Positions 42,186 through 52,904 of a stretch of 64,000 nucleotides of DNA are shown piece after piece; positions within the stretch are counted from its first letter, which is position 1, and each line of letters opens with the position of its first letter. The notes under the pieces were generated by a model, which was not told the origin of the DNA, did no database searches, and saw nothing but the letters and a program-made list of their open reading frames with translations. This DNA is from Heloderma charlesbogerti. Taxonomy: Eukaryota > Chordata > Lepidosauria > Squamata > Helodermatidae. The stretch covers positions 372,001 to 436,000 of the forward strand of contig JANEZZ010000302.1 in assembly GCA_026122225.1 (NCBI GenBank), in the 5' to 3' direction. The position numbers and the translations under genes are program-made.

Positions 42186-43118
42186 TGGTTGTTCTTGTTG
42201 TTCTTGTTGTTCAGTCATTAAGTCATGTCCAGCTCTTCGTGACCCCATGGACCATAGCATGCCAGGCCTTCCTGTCCTCCGCTCTCTCCCGGAGTGTGCT
42301 CAAGTTCATATTCATTGCATCGGTGATGCTATCTAGCCATCTCATCCTCTGCTGCCCCCTTCTCCTTTTGCCTTCAGTCTTTCCCAGCATCAGGGGCTTT
42401 TCCAGTGAGTTTTCTCTTCGCGTTAAGGAGGCGAAAATATTTGAGCTACAGCTTCAGTATCTGTCCTTCCAATGAGCACTCAGGGTTGATTTCCTTTAGG
42501 ATGGACTGATTTGACCTCCTTGCAGTCCAGGGGACTCGTAAGAGTCTTCTCCAGCACCACAGTTGGAAAGCATCGATTCTTCGGCACTCAGCCTTCCTTA
42601 TAGTCCAGCTCTCACAGCCATACGTTGCTACTGGGAAAACCATAGCTTTGATTAGACGGACCTTTGTCGGCAAGGTGATGTCTCTGCTTCTTACTATGCT
42701 GTCTAGGTTTGCCATAGCTTTCCTCCCAAGGAGCAAGCGTCTTTTAATTTCATGGCTACAGTCACCGTCTGCAGTGATCTTGGAGCCCAAGAAAATAAAA
42801 TCTGTCACTGCTTCCATTTCTTCCCCTTCTATATGCCAGGAAGTGATGGGGCCAGATGCCATGATCTTCGTTTTTTTAATGTTGAGTTTCAAACCAGCTT
42901 TTGCACTCTCCACTTTCACCCTCAACAAGAGGCTCTTTAGGTCCTCTTCACTTTCTGCCATTAGGGTGGCATCATCTGCGTATCTGAGGTTGTTGATAAT
43001 TCTCCCGGCAATCTTAAGTCCGACCTGTGATTCATCCTGACATTTCTCATGATGTACTCTGCATACAAGTTAAATAAGCAGGGCAACAATATACTGCCTT
43101 GTCGTACTCCTTTCCCAG
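42186..43118 (-). mobile_element. RTE BovB LINE, 5' truncated, third copy
   Basis: Minus-strand copy of the BovB 3' end, cut inside the RT just upstream of the VRQGC region. It retains the YADD neighbourhood, thumb and C-terminal region with small deletions (GATTCATCCTGACATTTC lacks six or more bases against the other copies). The 3' edge carries an extended GTTGTTCTTGTTGTTC tract. Confidence 0.92.
42446..42961 (-). pseudogene. BovB RT C-terminal fragment
   Basis: Open for 171 codons: MAESEEDLKSLLLRVKVESA, MASGPITSWHIEGEEMEAV, MANLDSIVRSRDITLPTKV, SWTIRKAECRRIDAFQLWCW. It starts just after the YADD box. It differs from the 24527 reading at only a few residues, but the reading is lost before the BovB C-terminus (KSRT) is reached. 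Confidence 0.87.
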
Positions 43119-43419
43119 TTTGGTGGTAGAAGATGGCAAAAGAGCAAAGACAGAAATTTGTTCAGTTCAAACCCACACTTTTTTCTTTTATTTGGGTGAA
43201 CTTTGAAATACACTCTTCTGCAGGTTTTTCAGAGAGATTGATTTGGAAGGAAGATTTGCTGCAGAGATCAGTGACTTGATAGCACATGTGTGTGATGTTT
43301 CCCATACACATCCACCACCTCCTAGATTAGCTTTGCAAATCTTTTAAAAATGTTTGTAGTTTTTAAATGGAAAGGTATGTATGTACTGTATCATACATAC
43401 ATACAATGATACATACTAT

Positions 43420-43870
43420 CTCTTTTAAATACTTACAGGCCACCTTTTGAGAAAGTATTCCAACCAAGGTGGCTTAGAAAAATATACAAAAACACATTAC
43501 AAATCTAGTTTTAAACTGAATTTAAAACTACCATTTGCAAAATTAAAGACTTCTTGTTGTTGTTATACACTTTGCTTAGCCACCTTTCAGGATTGCAACC
43601 TTGAATTGAAAGCCAGCAGCACCGAGTCGATTAAAAATAACAATTCAACTCCCCACACACAATTGTCCAGAAACCAAAAATACTTTCTCCCCTCCCCCAA
43701 CCCCAACCAGCAGCATATTCAATAGCTTTTTTTCTGGTTAAAAGCCATTTGAAACAGGTGACTCTTCAAAGCCCTCTTGAAAGCCATGTCCAACAAGGCC
43801 AACTGTACATCCTTCAAGAATGGGTTCCATAAAGTATGGGCCACCACTAAGTAGGTAACAGATGAGTATA
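43420..43870 (-). mobile_element. L2-like LINE 3' end, decayed
   Basis: On the minus strand near 43740-43850, frames broken by indels read LWNPFLKDVQLALLDMAFKR and ALKSHLFQMAF-like text, the C-terminal pattern of L2-class LINEs. The region toward 43420 is the AT-rich 3' UTR, with GCCACCTTGGTTGG-type tail text. Confidence 0.5.
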
Positions 43871-44049
43871 TGAATAGATAACTGTGCCTGCAATATGAGG
43901 GGCATAGGAAGCTGCTTTGGCGGCCATCTAGTGCTCAACACTGACTGGCAATAGCTCCCTGGGGTTTATTTCCTATAACTACCTAGAGATACCAGGGAGT
44001 GAACTTGTGAGCTTTTTCATGCAAAGTGTGTGCTATGTGCTATGGCCTT
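43865..44049 (-). mobile_element. tRNA-headed SINE with CR1-like tail, diverged
   Basis: Antisense: GGGGCATAGGAAGCTGCTTT is the tail start, CAACACTGACTGGCAATAGC the middle, and GAGATACCAGGGAGTGAACT followed by GTGTGCTATGTGCTATGGCC the decayed tRNA-like head. Compare 47935. Confidence 0.7.
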
Positions 44050-44054
44050 CCCTT

Positions 44055-44522
44055 ATGTCAACAGTTTTTTAGCCAGATGCCCCTCCCCTTATACTTTAGG
44101 AAGGCTAAGCAATATGGCTGGACCAGAATTTGATTTGCTGGTATGGATGTCTATCAAATAAATGGCTCATATCATTGGTTCAGATGACCTTCCTGTAGCT
44201 TCTATTTAAATGTTACATCCATCTTCACCAGAAGCTCATGCAATCAAATCTCATCTCCTGCTCTGCTTCAGGTGAGAAGTTTATCATACTGGACTACAGA
44301 ATCATACTGGACTACATAAAGAAGAGTTCCCAGTCTGCGTTGGAAGAAATTGTACTGGATGCTCTCGATGAAGAAAGAGATGTATTTGCTTTTATTGATT
44401 CACCCACTGCATTTCTTGGACTACTTTGGTCCAGAACACTGCCCTTAATCCAGTTTTCAACCATGGGCTGAAACCCAATAAGGATCCAAAATGCCAGCAT
44501 TATTTACAAAGCAACTATCACA

Positions 44523-44559
<37 letters not shown>

Positions 44560-45094
44560 TGCTTTTAAAATGTAGTGGGTAGAGTGCTGGACTTTGAGAG
44601 AGACCTGGATGCAAATCTCTATTCAATCGTGAAGATCCCTTTCTCTGACCCACCTTGCTGGGTTGCTTCAAGGCTAAAATGTGGGGAGCACTCCAAGCAT
44701 TTTAGATTTATTTTTATTTATTACATTTCTATACTGACCACCAGTCGAAGCTCTCTGGCTGAAGCTCTCCTGCATGCCCCTTTGAGCTCCTTGGAAGAAG
44801 GACATAATGGGAATGTGATTAAACATTCCATTCTATCTAGATTCTTTGGTGTAGTGGTTTGCACTTGCAGCATCTGTCGGGGAGTGGGACACGAGGGTAA
44901 TAGATACCCTAGGATTGGATCAAAATGAGCCACAACTTTTATTGGCTACAGCTCACATAGCTTTGGTGTGTCATAGGGCGAGGATCCCATCATTGGACAA
45001 TTCTCCACCTCAGCCTGCATGCTGTGTTAATGGTTGGTGTGGCAGGGCAAGAGTCTCACACCCACTGTGGTATGTATCAATGGCATGCAACAGG
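44055..45094. other. mostly unassigned; (CA)n and L2 tail scrap
   Basis: (CA)n lies at 44525-44555. An antisense L2 3' tail scrap (TTTATTACATTTCTATACTG) sits at 44705-44755. An open plus-strand frame at 44238-44471 has no recognisable family. Confidence 0.5.
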
Positions 45095-45102
45095 CATGCT
45101 AG

Positions 45103-45815
45103 CAATGGAGGCTGGTGGCTCTGGTTTCGGTAGGGCTGTGAATCCATTCTGGGTTTTAGCCAGAACCAGCCAGAACTCTAAAGGAGCTGTCCAAGATGCT
45201 GACCCCCATCCCCAAAATGGGTTCAGCACATTGAACATAAGAATATAAGAAGAGCCCCGCTGGATCAGACCAAGGGTCCATCTAGTCCAGCATTCTCTTC
45301 ACACAGTGGCCAACCAGCTGTCGACCAGGAACCCACAAGCAGGACCCGAGCGCAAGAGCACCCTCCTGCCCATGTTCCCCAGCAACTGGTGTACATAGGC
45401 TCACTGTATCTGGTACTGGAGGTAGCACATAGCCATCTAGACTAGTAGCTGTTGATAGCCTTTTCCTCTAGGAATTTGTCCAACCCCTTTTAAAGCCATC
45501 CAAATTGGTGGTCATAACTATATCTTGCAATAGCTAATTCCCTAGTTTAACTATGTGCTGTGTGAAGAAGTTCTTCCTTTTATCTGTCCTGAGTCTCCAA
45601 CCAATCAACTTCATGGGATGACCCCACTGGGTTCTAGTATTTTGAGAGAGGGAGAAAAATGTTTCCCTATCCACATTCCCCACACCATGGATAATTGTGT
45701 AGACCCCTTTCATGTCTCCTATCATTGGATAGCTCCTTTAGAGTTCTGCCTGGTTGTGACTAAAACCCAGAATGGATTTACAGCCGATCAGAACTGGAGC
45801 CACCAGACTTCACTG
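45103..45815. mobile_element. hAT-type MITE with perfect TSD, split by CR1
   Basis: CATGCTAG flanks both ends, a perfect 8-bp TSD. The left half (45103-45236) begins CAATGGAGGCTGGTGGCTC; the right half (45725-45815) ends GAGCCACCAGACTTCACTG. The halves are the two arms of the palindrome seen whole at 6037. The CR1 lies at the turning point, so the MITE came first. Confidence 0.88.
45237..45724 (-). mobile_element. CR1-type LINE 3' end inserted in a MITE
   Basis: Antisense copy with terminal AAGAATATAAGAAG, full 3' UTR and part of the coding end. Minus-strand text GVYTIIHGVGNVDRETFFSL and TDKRKNFFTQHIVKLGN matches the copy at 22578 with changes. It stops where the MITE resumes with GGATAGCTCC. 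Confidence 0.87.
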
Positions 45816-45823
45816 CATGCTAG

Positions 45824-46793
45824 CCCAAAAGCAGGACTAGAACCTTGAAATACCAGTCCAAGATCCTTTATGGGAACCCCCTTTTAGGGGGCAGGGTGAC
45901 ACCAGCACAACCTCCTGGAAATGCTGAAACAGATCCAGCCCAATGGGCAATATTATCCAACCGTCTCATTCCGCTAGTGCAAATGACATTGACACAGCGG
46001 AAATTAGGTTCCAAACTATGCACAAGGGGAGAATCCAACTGAATTTCTGCTTGTGCAACCACTCGCACAACGGGTTGTGCACCACTGTCAGGAGTGCACC
46101 ATGAACTCTGCTAGTGCTCACTGAGCTAACACAATTCACAAGCACTTGTGAAACTGAAAGCTTCAGCGGAGCTCCACTGGTGCTACTGGAGTTTGTGGAA
46201 TGAATCCGTTAGATGAAGCCCAAAGCCTCCAGTGCCTGCAGCAAAACAGCTGTGACAAAGGAAATGGAACACATAAACTGTATAAGCAGCTGCATTGCTT
46301 TATGGAAGGCAAAATCCTCAATGATGGTGCATAGCCAATCTCGCAGGTGGATAAAATTCCTTCCTAGCCCCATCAACTGGTAGCACACCTTTGCCCATAG
46401 CAACATAAATAATTGAATAATTCAGGGGGTTCATGGGAATGATGGTGACAGTAATGGCCAAGCCTGTGTGTGGGGCCCTATTGTATGTCCCAGGAATGAA
46501 CCAGAGAGGGAACTTTCCCCCCAGGTCTGCCTCCAGGAACCAACCAGCACTGCTGATTGACCCCCAGGGTTGGCTCCCAGTATGCCATGCAGCCACAGGA
46601 CCCTCTGGGCGACCTTTCTGTCCTGTGCAGCAGTGCAAATAGGATGCCAGATGAGCAGGGACCTGAGCATATCTGTGTACAAGACCCCACTTGTGCATCA
46701 GAAAAACATGATGCAAAAAGAATATTGAGGCAAATTATACATGTGATTACATCCAGTTTGCTTTTGAAAAACATCTTTTGCCAGTGCACGTGC
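45824..46793. other. no recognisable feature
   Basis: Unassigned non-coding sequence with overlapping short frames that look like chance. Confidence 0.5.
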
Positions 46794-46801
46794 ATCAGGC
46801 A

Positions 46802-47407
46802 TAGGGATGTCAGAGAATTTCGCCACGAATCTCGGGGAGGCCGAAAGCCAGCGCATTCGGCCCCCCGAAATCAGTGGCGAAATGGTCTACCCCCCCCCCG
46901 CCCCCCGGGATGGGACTTACCTTGGGCGAATCCTCCTGGCGGCGGCGGCTCCGGCGGCGGTTCGGCAGCGGTTCGGCGGCAGCGGCTGCGGCAGGCGGTC
47001 TTCCGACTGGCTGCCGCCGCCGCCATTTCCAGTAAAAAAAAAAACTGATAGGCTACGTAAAGATTTACGTAGCCTATCACGGCTAGATTTTTAAAAAATA
47101 CCGTGACAGGCTACGTAAATGTTTACGTAGCCTATCACGGCTGAGTAAAAAAAAAAAAAAAACTGCGTGTACGGAAATGGCGGCGCCCATGGGTGCCACC
47201 ATTTGCGTTCCTTATTTTGGCACGTCTAGTTTACGTAAACATTTACATAGACTACGGCGAAAATAAGGGGAACGCAAATAGCGTAGCGTCTACGCTATTT
47301 GTGTTCCCCTTATTTTCGCCGTAGTCTACGTAAATGTTTACATAGACTACGCACGGTTTGTTTTTTTTTACTCAGCCGTGATAGGCTATGTAAACATTTA
47401 TGCAGAC
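46802..47407 (+). mobile_element. chained-palindrome hAT-like element, type B end missing
   Basis: The left end (type A) TAGGGATGTCAGAGAATTTC includes GCCGAAAGCCAGCGCATTCGGC. A minus-strand splice donor CAAG|GTAAGTCC lies at 46914-46924, preceded on that strand by ATGGCGGCGGCGGCAGCC. Hairpins: 47045-47083, 47099-47143 (ACGTAAATGTTTACGT), 47164-47210 (AAATGGCGG...CCATTTGCG), and a long inverted pair over about 47230-47350 whose arms include AATAAGGGGAACGCAAATAG. The element breaks off inside the next hairpin. The left neighbour ATCAGGCA has no partner. Confidence 0.87.
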
Positions 47408-47409
47408 TC

Positions 47410-47930
47410 GGGGTTACTGGGTTTTGCCATGGTTAATCCTGCCAGTGTAAATAAAAGCATTACCCAGTGGGGACATATCTGGACTGCTGGAACCCCAGCC
47501 TAAGTTGATTCCTGCTGGGGGATATTTTCCAAAGCACCAGCCTTGCTGCTAAGCTGAACAGGGCGCCTTTCTCTTGCAGCAGCTGAATGCAAGGGCAGAG
47601 CCGATATCCATAAATCAGCATATTACTCATTTTCTAGCATTGCAGCCTGACAGCTGTTACAAGAGCACATTGTTATGAACTGTCAGGCAGTGAAGCACAG
47701 TGCCTTTTACAACATATGTTGACTTTTATCTAATGTTGTTTCGTAATTAGCCCCAGGGAGTTGGAATCTGGGCATCCAACTGGCTGTCTGATCTCAGCTA
47801 ACCTTTGCTTCTACTGGGAGAAAGTTAACGCCAGGAAAGGAGGAGTCTCCATGACTTCAGGCTTGGGGAGGGGGGAAAGCAAGGGATCTCTAATTTAATG
47901 TCTCTGTCCCTGAAACGATGATCAAATGGA
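47410..47930. promoter_or_regulatory. unassigned spacer with candidate conserved non-coding block (about 47600-47775)
   Basis: No gene or transposon. The block around 47600-47775 (ATCAGCATATTACTCATTTT, CTGACAGCTGTTACAAGAGC, TTTCGTAATTAGCCCC) is repeat-free and enhancer-like in texture. Unverified. Confidence 0.2.
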
Positions 47931-47934
47931 TTGG

Positions 47935-48133
47935 AATATAGGAACATAGGAAGCTGCCTTATACTGAGTCAGACCATTGGCCCATCTAGCCCAGTATTGT
48001 CAACACTGACTGGCAGCAGCTCTCCAGGGTTTCAGGCAGGATTCTTTCCTTGCCCTACCTGGAGAAGCCAGGGATCGAACCTGGGACCTTCTGCATGCCA
48101 AGTGTGTGCTCTATCACACTGAGCTATTGCCCC
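47935..48133 (-). mobile_element. tRNA-headed SINE with CR1-like tail, best copy
   Basis: Read on the minus strand it begins with a nearly complete tRNA-like sequence: GGGGCAATAGCTCAGTGTGA (A box), then AGGTTCGATCCCTGG-type B box. A middle segment (CCTGAAACCCTGGAGAGCTG, CTGCCAGTCAGTGTTGACAA) follows, and a 3' part CTAGATGGGCCAATGGTCTG with TATGTTCCTAT, similar to the CR1 3' end here (GGATC...TATGTTCTTAT). It would be transcribed by RNA polymerase III. It is a SINE and not a functional tRNA gene because of the long tail and sister copies at 38945 and 43865. Confidence 0.85.
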
Positions 48134-48135
48134 GC

Positions 48136-48685
48136 CTGATGTTCTCCCTGGAGAACCTTGTTCTCCAGGTTCCCCAGGAAGGTTGGAAGTGTATGCAGAA
48201 AATGCCTGAAATAGCAGTATTGCTGCTACAGGCTCCATTGAACCTGAATCCAGATCTGAAATGTCTTGTTGGATTTCAGGAAGCATGCACACATTCACAC
48301 GATGCTTCCAAAGTTCCCATCCAAATTTATCTTAGCATTTTGGAGTTCCAAATGACTGTCTTGTGTCCAAAGCAGAACTGATCAGTGATACAGTGCTAAA
48401 TTCTAAAGTGTAAGGGCTCATTCTAACAAACCTCACAGCTGTGCCTTCAAGGAGAATCCAAAGCCACACTCCCAGGGTACAATTATATCCCGACTTTCTC
48501 TTATTTATACTCTAAGAAACCAACACTCTGGTTTAAAACCCCATCATAAAACACAGACATCCAGAAAAAAAAACCCCAAAAACACTAATATAACCTCAAA
48601 ATTATGTTTTACAAGCTGTATCTGCAGTCTTATTTGACTGACAGCAGTGTTGTAGTAAAGCCAGGACTCACAGTATATAGACCTA
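48136..48685. other. no recognisable feature
   Basis: Unassigned non-coding sequence. Confidence 0.5.
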
Positions 48686-48689
48686 TGGT

Positions 48690-49035
48690 GCAGAACAAGT
48701 ATTTCTTCGCACAGTGCAGAGTTAAACTATCCAATTCACTACCACAAGACATAGTGATGGCCACCAATCTGGATGGCTTTAGAAGGGGATTAGACAAATT
48801 CCTGGAGGAGAAGGCTATCAACAGCTACTAGTCCTGATGGCTATATGCTACCTCCAGTATCAGAGGCAGTATGCCAATATACACCAGTTCCTAGGGAACA
48901 TGGGCAGGAGGGTGCTGTTGCACTCAGGTCCTGCTTGTGGGGTCCTCATGGGCAGCTGGTTAGCCACTGTGTGAAGAGAATGCTGGACAAGATGGATCCT
49001 TGGTCTGATCCAGCAGGGCTCTTCTTACGTTCTCA
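48690..49035 (+). mobile_element. CR1-type LINE 3' end
   Basis: Sense copy: the coding end includes ATNLDGFRRGLDKFLEEKAI (48749-48829), stop, then the 3' UTR to GGATCCTTGGTCTGATCCAG and CTTCTTACGTTC. The upstream coding part is missing. Confidence 0.85.
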
Positions 49036-49039
49036 ACAA

Positions 49040-49630
49040 TTCCATGGAACACTACAGCACTGGAGTGAGAAACTTTGCACATTCCTAAGATGAACGTGCA
49101 AAGCTGCCTGATAATGTTGATCAATTGACCAGCTGAAACGGAAAGCACCATCGCCTCTCCAGAGAGCAGGAATAGTGCCCACGGCAAAGGTAAAGAGTTA
49201 TCCTGCCTTGAGCAACTGTCTTCCCCACAGGCCAAGATTTCTCAGGGCCCATGGGAAGAAGGTTTTCAAAGATATTGATGCTCTGGAATTACAAGTCACT
49301 TTCTTCTTAGAGCTGCTCTTGTGAGATTCTTTTGTGGATCAAGCATCTGCTAACCAAGAAGAATCACAGTCACCATGTAGGCTCCTTTTCAACAACTGGT
49401 CACAGCAACTTCTGAACAGCCAGGGGTTCTGCTGTTGCGCTCACTCATCCTACCCAGATTGCTTCCCCCATCTCCGAGTGTGGTTAGAAAGGACAATCAC
49501 AGTGTCCCAGATAGCATTTATTTATTTACTTTATTTAATAGATTTATATACAAAGCAAACACATTAAAGCACATTAAACTAAAGCATTTATTTTAGAAAA
49601 AACATGAAAATCAAATGCATTACCATAGTT
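49040..49630. other. no recognisable feature; possible LINE tail near 49505
   Basis: TTTATTTATTTACTTTATTT at 49518 may be an antisense LINE tail. The remainder is unassigned. Confidence 0.4.
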
Positions 49631-49634
49631 CATA

Positions 49635-49732
49635 CTTCTATTATATTTCTATACCTCCCCATAGCTGAAGCTCTCTGGATGGTTCACAAAATTTAAAAAA
49701 ACCACTAAAACTATGTTATACAAAGTGCAAAA

Positions 49733-49781
<49 letters not shown>

Positions 49782-50180
49782 TGATAGAACTCACACAGAC
49801 AGCATATATCTAAAAAAAATAATAATAATCAACCAAAGACAATCCAGGACCTGATTTAAAAAATTCATTACATGCTGCCAAATGCCTGAGAAGAGAACAG
49901 TTTTAACCTGGCACTGAAAAGATAACAATGTTGGCTCCAGGAGGGCCTTGTCAGGGAGATCATTCCATAATTGGGAGGCCAACAACAAGGCCCTCTCCCT
50001 TGCTGCCACACTCTTATCCTGCCTTAGAGGAGGGCCTTAGATGCAGAATATAGTGTATGGGTTGGTTCATGCTGGGAGAGGTGCTCCATCAGGTATTGTG
50101 GTCCTGAGCTGTGTAAGGCTTTATAGGTCAAAACCAGCTCCTTGAAACAGGTTCAGAAACATGCAGGCAGCCAGTGCAAA
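49635..50180 (-). mobile_element. L2-type LINE 3' end, diverged, with (AT)n expansion
   Basis: The minus strand reads AARERALLLASQLWNDLPDK and LLEPTLLSF, matching the L2 ending AFS.APQLWN.LP.....P.L.SF. The 3' UTR toward the left carries an (AT)n tract at 49734-49778 that interrupts it. The far end includes text with AAAGCCTTACACAGCTCAGG. Old copy. Confidence 0.7.
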
Positions 50181-50184
50181 CAAG

Positions 50185-51000
50185 CACATTCAGTCTGGGA
50201 AGGCCTGGGTTGTACTTTGATAACAAGGCTGGACATTCTGGGTTAGAGACCCCTAGCACCATCCACCCCAAAACTATAGTTTCCATGTTCCCTGTGGAGA
50301 GGGGAAAGCTATGTCGCAGATTAGGTCTTGAATGCATTCATGCTCTCTGGGAAAAACCACAAGATGGCTCCCATGCCTTGCCTATCACTTGTCCTTTTTT
50401 GCTTCCTTACTTACCAAGTCCTATTTCTATCCTTTACTTCTCCATGGCACATAGAACCATGGAGAAGCAAATTGTGCTTGAACATTTTTCAGTCTTGTCA
50501 GTCTGCAGCTCCAGCTGTGCCCAATAACAGATGAGGATGTTAAAAACCAGACAGCACACAGCTGGACACCCCTGATCCTAGGAAAGGTTTTCCAGGGCTG
50601 GCTGCTCAGAAAGCCATTTGCTCCCAGATCTGCCCGAGGGAGAGAATAGAGAGACAGAACCTCTGAAGTCTTGTCAAAGACTCGTATGTGTTTTCAAGCT
50701 TGAGTCACATGGGATAGAAAGGGCGGGATGGGCTAGCTCCACAACCTCTCACTCCCATGCCAGATATTTATGGAAGGCCTTGGCACTGGCTTAGTAGACT
50801 GCTGTGGTTGGGCAGTTGACACAAAACCACAGCTCAGTTGTTTTAGGAGAAGGCCCTAAAACAAGTTAGAGCACAAGTTCTGCATGCTGAGGGCCCAGGT
50901 TCTCTGGTCCCCAGGCCTTTGGCATCTCCCATTAGATTTTGTTGCCTGAAGCAGAGCCCCAAAGCCCCCTCCTCCCCACCACCACTGGAGCTACCCCTGT
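50185..51000. other. mostly unassigned; weak tRNA-like stretch at 50855
   Basis: GTTAGAGCACAAGTTCTGCA and CCAGGTTCTCTGGTCC at 50860-50912 look like a decayed tRNA-type SINE head on the plus strand. No tail is clear. Confidence 0.35.
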
Positions 51001-51007
51001 AAGCCAG

Positions 51008-51352
51008 GGGTGTTGAACCTCTTCCAGCACAAGGGCAGCTCTCAGGGGCTACATTCCTGTGGTGAGCGGAGCTGAAGACAGAAGGGGCTGGGTCCAAATA
51101 CCAAAACTACCAGCATATTGTAGCTTAAAGCTCTTCCCGTCAGTAACTGTGCCTTAGGAGAGGTATTGCAACCTTGTAGAATATGGGAGGGGGATGTGCA
51201 AAAGCCAAGAAACCAGGAAATGATTGGTGGTCAGGGAGAAAGTGGTGGGCCCCTGGGAAAGGAGCATGGCCAACTGGGGAAACCCAGAGGGCCAGATTGG
51301 AACTACAGGTGGGCCACATTTGGCCTGCAGACCTGCAGTTCAATAGCCCTCC
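51008..51352 (-). mobile_element. hAT-type element of the 1878/4503 family, inverted
   Basis: Starts CAGGGGTGTTGAACCTC, the complement of the right end of the 4503 copy, and continues with the complement of its interior (GCTTAAAGCTCTTCCCGTCA, CCTTAGGAGAGGTATTGCAA). It ends near TGCAGTTCAATAGCCCTC. The possible flanks CTGTAAGC and CTTTAAGA match at 6 of 8. Confidence 0.65.
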
Positions 51353-51474
51353 TTTAAGAAGTCTTGCTGCACCATTTGGACATCAATACCTTCCTTCATC
51401 TATTGCATGGGTGCACACTGGGCCGGCCCTGTCCAGGCCCAAAGATTTCTGGTAGGTAGTCTGGGAAAGACATG

Positions 51475-51577
51475 GGCTTGAGATCTTGGGGATCCAACTG
51501 GCAGAAGGAGTCATAGACAGTACTTGGCTAGATGGATCAACAGTCTGACTCCCTATAACGTAGCTCTATACGTTCAA
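51475..51577 (+). mobile_element. tail of tRNA-headed, CR1-tailed SINE
   Basis: Sense 3' part: GACAGTACTTGGCTAGATGG and ATCAACAGTCTGACTCCCTA, as at 47935. The head is missing or unrecognisable. Confidence 0.55.
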
Positions 51578-51589
51578 GGACACAAGGGG

Positions 51590-51719
51590 TAAAATCCAAC
51601 ATAAGTCCTGCTTAGAAGAAACCCATTGAAATGAATGAAACATAAGTTAGTCATGACTAACTGAAGTCCCATTCATTTCAATGGGTCTACTCTAAGTAGG
51701 ACTTCTGTTGGAGTTTATC
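51590..51719. mobile_element. palindromic MITE with CCCATTCATTTCAATGGG arms (130 bp)
   Basis: Left arm AAAATCCAACATAAGTCCTG, CTTAGAAGAAACCCATTGAA; right arm TTCATTTCAATGGGTCTACT, AAGTAGGACTTCTGTTGGAG, centred on TTAGTCATGACTAA. Best copy of the family also at 21333 and 31061. No coding. Confidence 0.8.
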
Positions 51720-51759
51720 CAAGGATCTGTGGTTAATTGAAAGCCTAATGCAAGGACAG

Positions 51760-51960
51760 AAGAAGAGGAATCTGCCAGACCCCTCTGTTATCAAACCACA
51801 TACAAAACCCCAAATAAGTCAAATCCTTTGAACCAAGCTAAAACTAAATTAAAATCCTAACCAAAAAATCCAAACTAAAAATTGAAAACTAATCCAAATC
51901 CTATCCAAAATCCAAACCTAACCAAATCCTAAGGCAAACCAAACAAAGCCAAATCCTCTG
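51760..51960. repeat. A/C-rich low-complexity tract
   Basis: Degenerate repeats of words such as AATCC, CCAAA, CCTAACC and AAATCCTA without a fixed period. Confidence 0.65.
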
Positions 51961-51964
51961 GGCT

Positions 51965-52900
51965 TCTCCAAAGAGCTCCCTTTTTTATAGATGGTCACAA
52001 AATGGTTTTCTGGAAAAAAAAATAAACTTGATTAGCTTTTTGGAAAAGTTCAGCTGCGGGGCCAAGCAAGAATAAGCGATGGGGAATCAGTCTCTTCCTG
52101 GTCTATGCCACTTCCACATGTGTTCACCCATAAGTCCATTCTGTCCTGTTCCCACAACATTTATTTTTAATCTGCACAAACATGAACATTTAAATATTTA
52201 GTTAAACATGCATTTCTGCAGATAATTATTCTCAAAATATGCCTTTTTCAGTGTATTTTGATACTTCTTTTTAAAGCTGATAATTGCATCAGAACATTCT
52301 AGAAATGCAAAAGCCAGTGGATTGCTACATTCTGATTCAAACTGGTCTGGAAAGGGAGATAAGGTCAATTTCGCAAAGACTGAATTCCTCAAACATCCCT
52401 AAACAAGATGAGGCCGCCAGGAAGTGAACTCTGCAGGCTGATTCCCCGGCCACAGCTTTGGTTCTCATCTGTGTGCTGGAGCCCCAAGAGAGTCTGATCC
52501 GATTTTGCCTATGGCCCGATGCTAAACAAAATTCCAACATTACCCAGGCCTAGGTCTGTTTTCAGCCATAAAGGGAATTTTAGGGTTAGATCCCTAAAAT
52601 AAAGATCCCACAGAATCCCATTCTGTCAGAATAATCCCATTCCACCAAAATAAGTATTCAGAAGGGGGTCGTACTTTTAAGCAAATTCCCTGCTTGCAAA
52701 GTCAGGACAACACCAGAAGTGTGGTAAAGCCAGAGGGATTAAATAGCCTGGGAAAGAAACAAGGGATTGGGTTGAAATAAACATTTTTCAGGTTCTTCCC
52801 ACCACTACCCAGAAAGCGCTATTCTTCCTTAAATGCAGGTGTGCATATGTGCATTTTGAAGAAAATTGATAGCATACCAAGATAAATATGGCTCGCTCTC
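51965..52900. other. mostly unassigned; possible hAT right end at 52397
   Basis: GAATTCCTCAAACATCCCTA at 52382-52401 looks like the end of a TAGGGATG-type element, and text to its left resembles 12000-12430. The left end could not be found. Confidence 0.4.
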
Positions 52901-52904
52901 TTTT

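Noticed and set aside
44238..44471. Open frame of 77 codons as a possible exon
   Set aside because: No recognisable family, no supporting splice structure, and length within chance expectation.
48060..48133. tRNA gene on the minus strand
   Set aside because: The cloverleaf-like head is joined to a SINE body and tail and has sister copies at 38945 and 43865.
51760..51960. Interstitial telomere-like CCTAA words
   Set aside because: No run of CCCTAA units; the words are irregular and A-rich, best described as low complexity.
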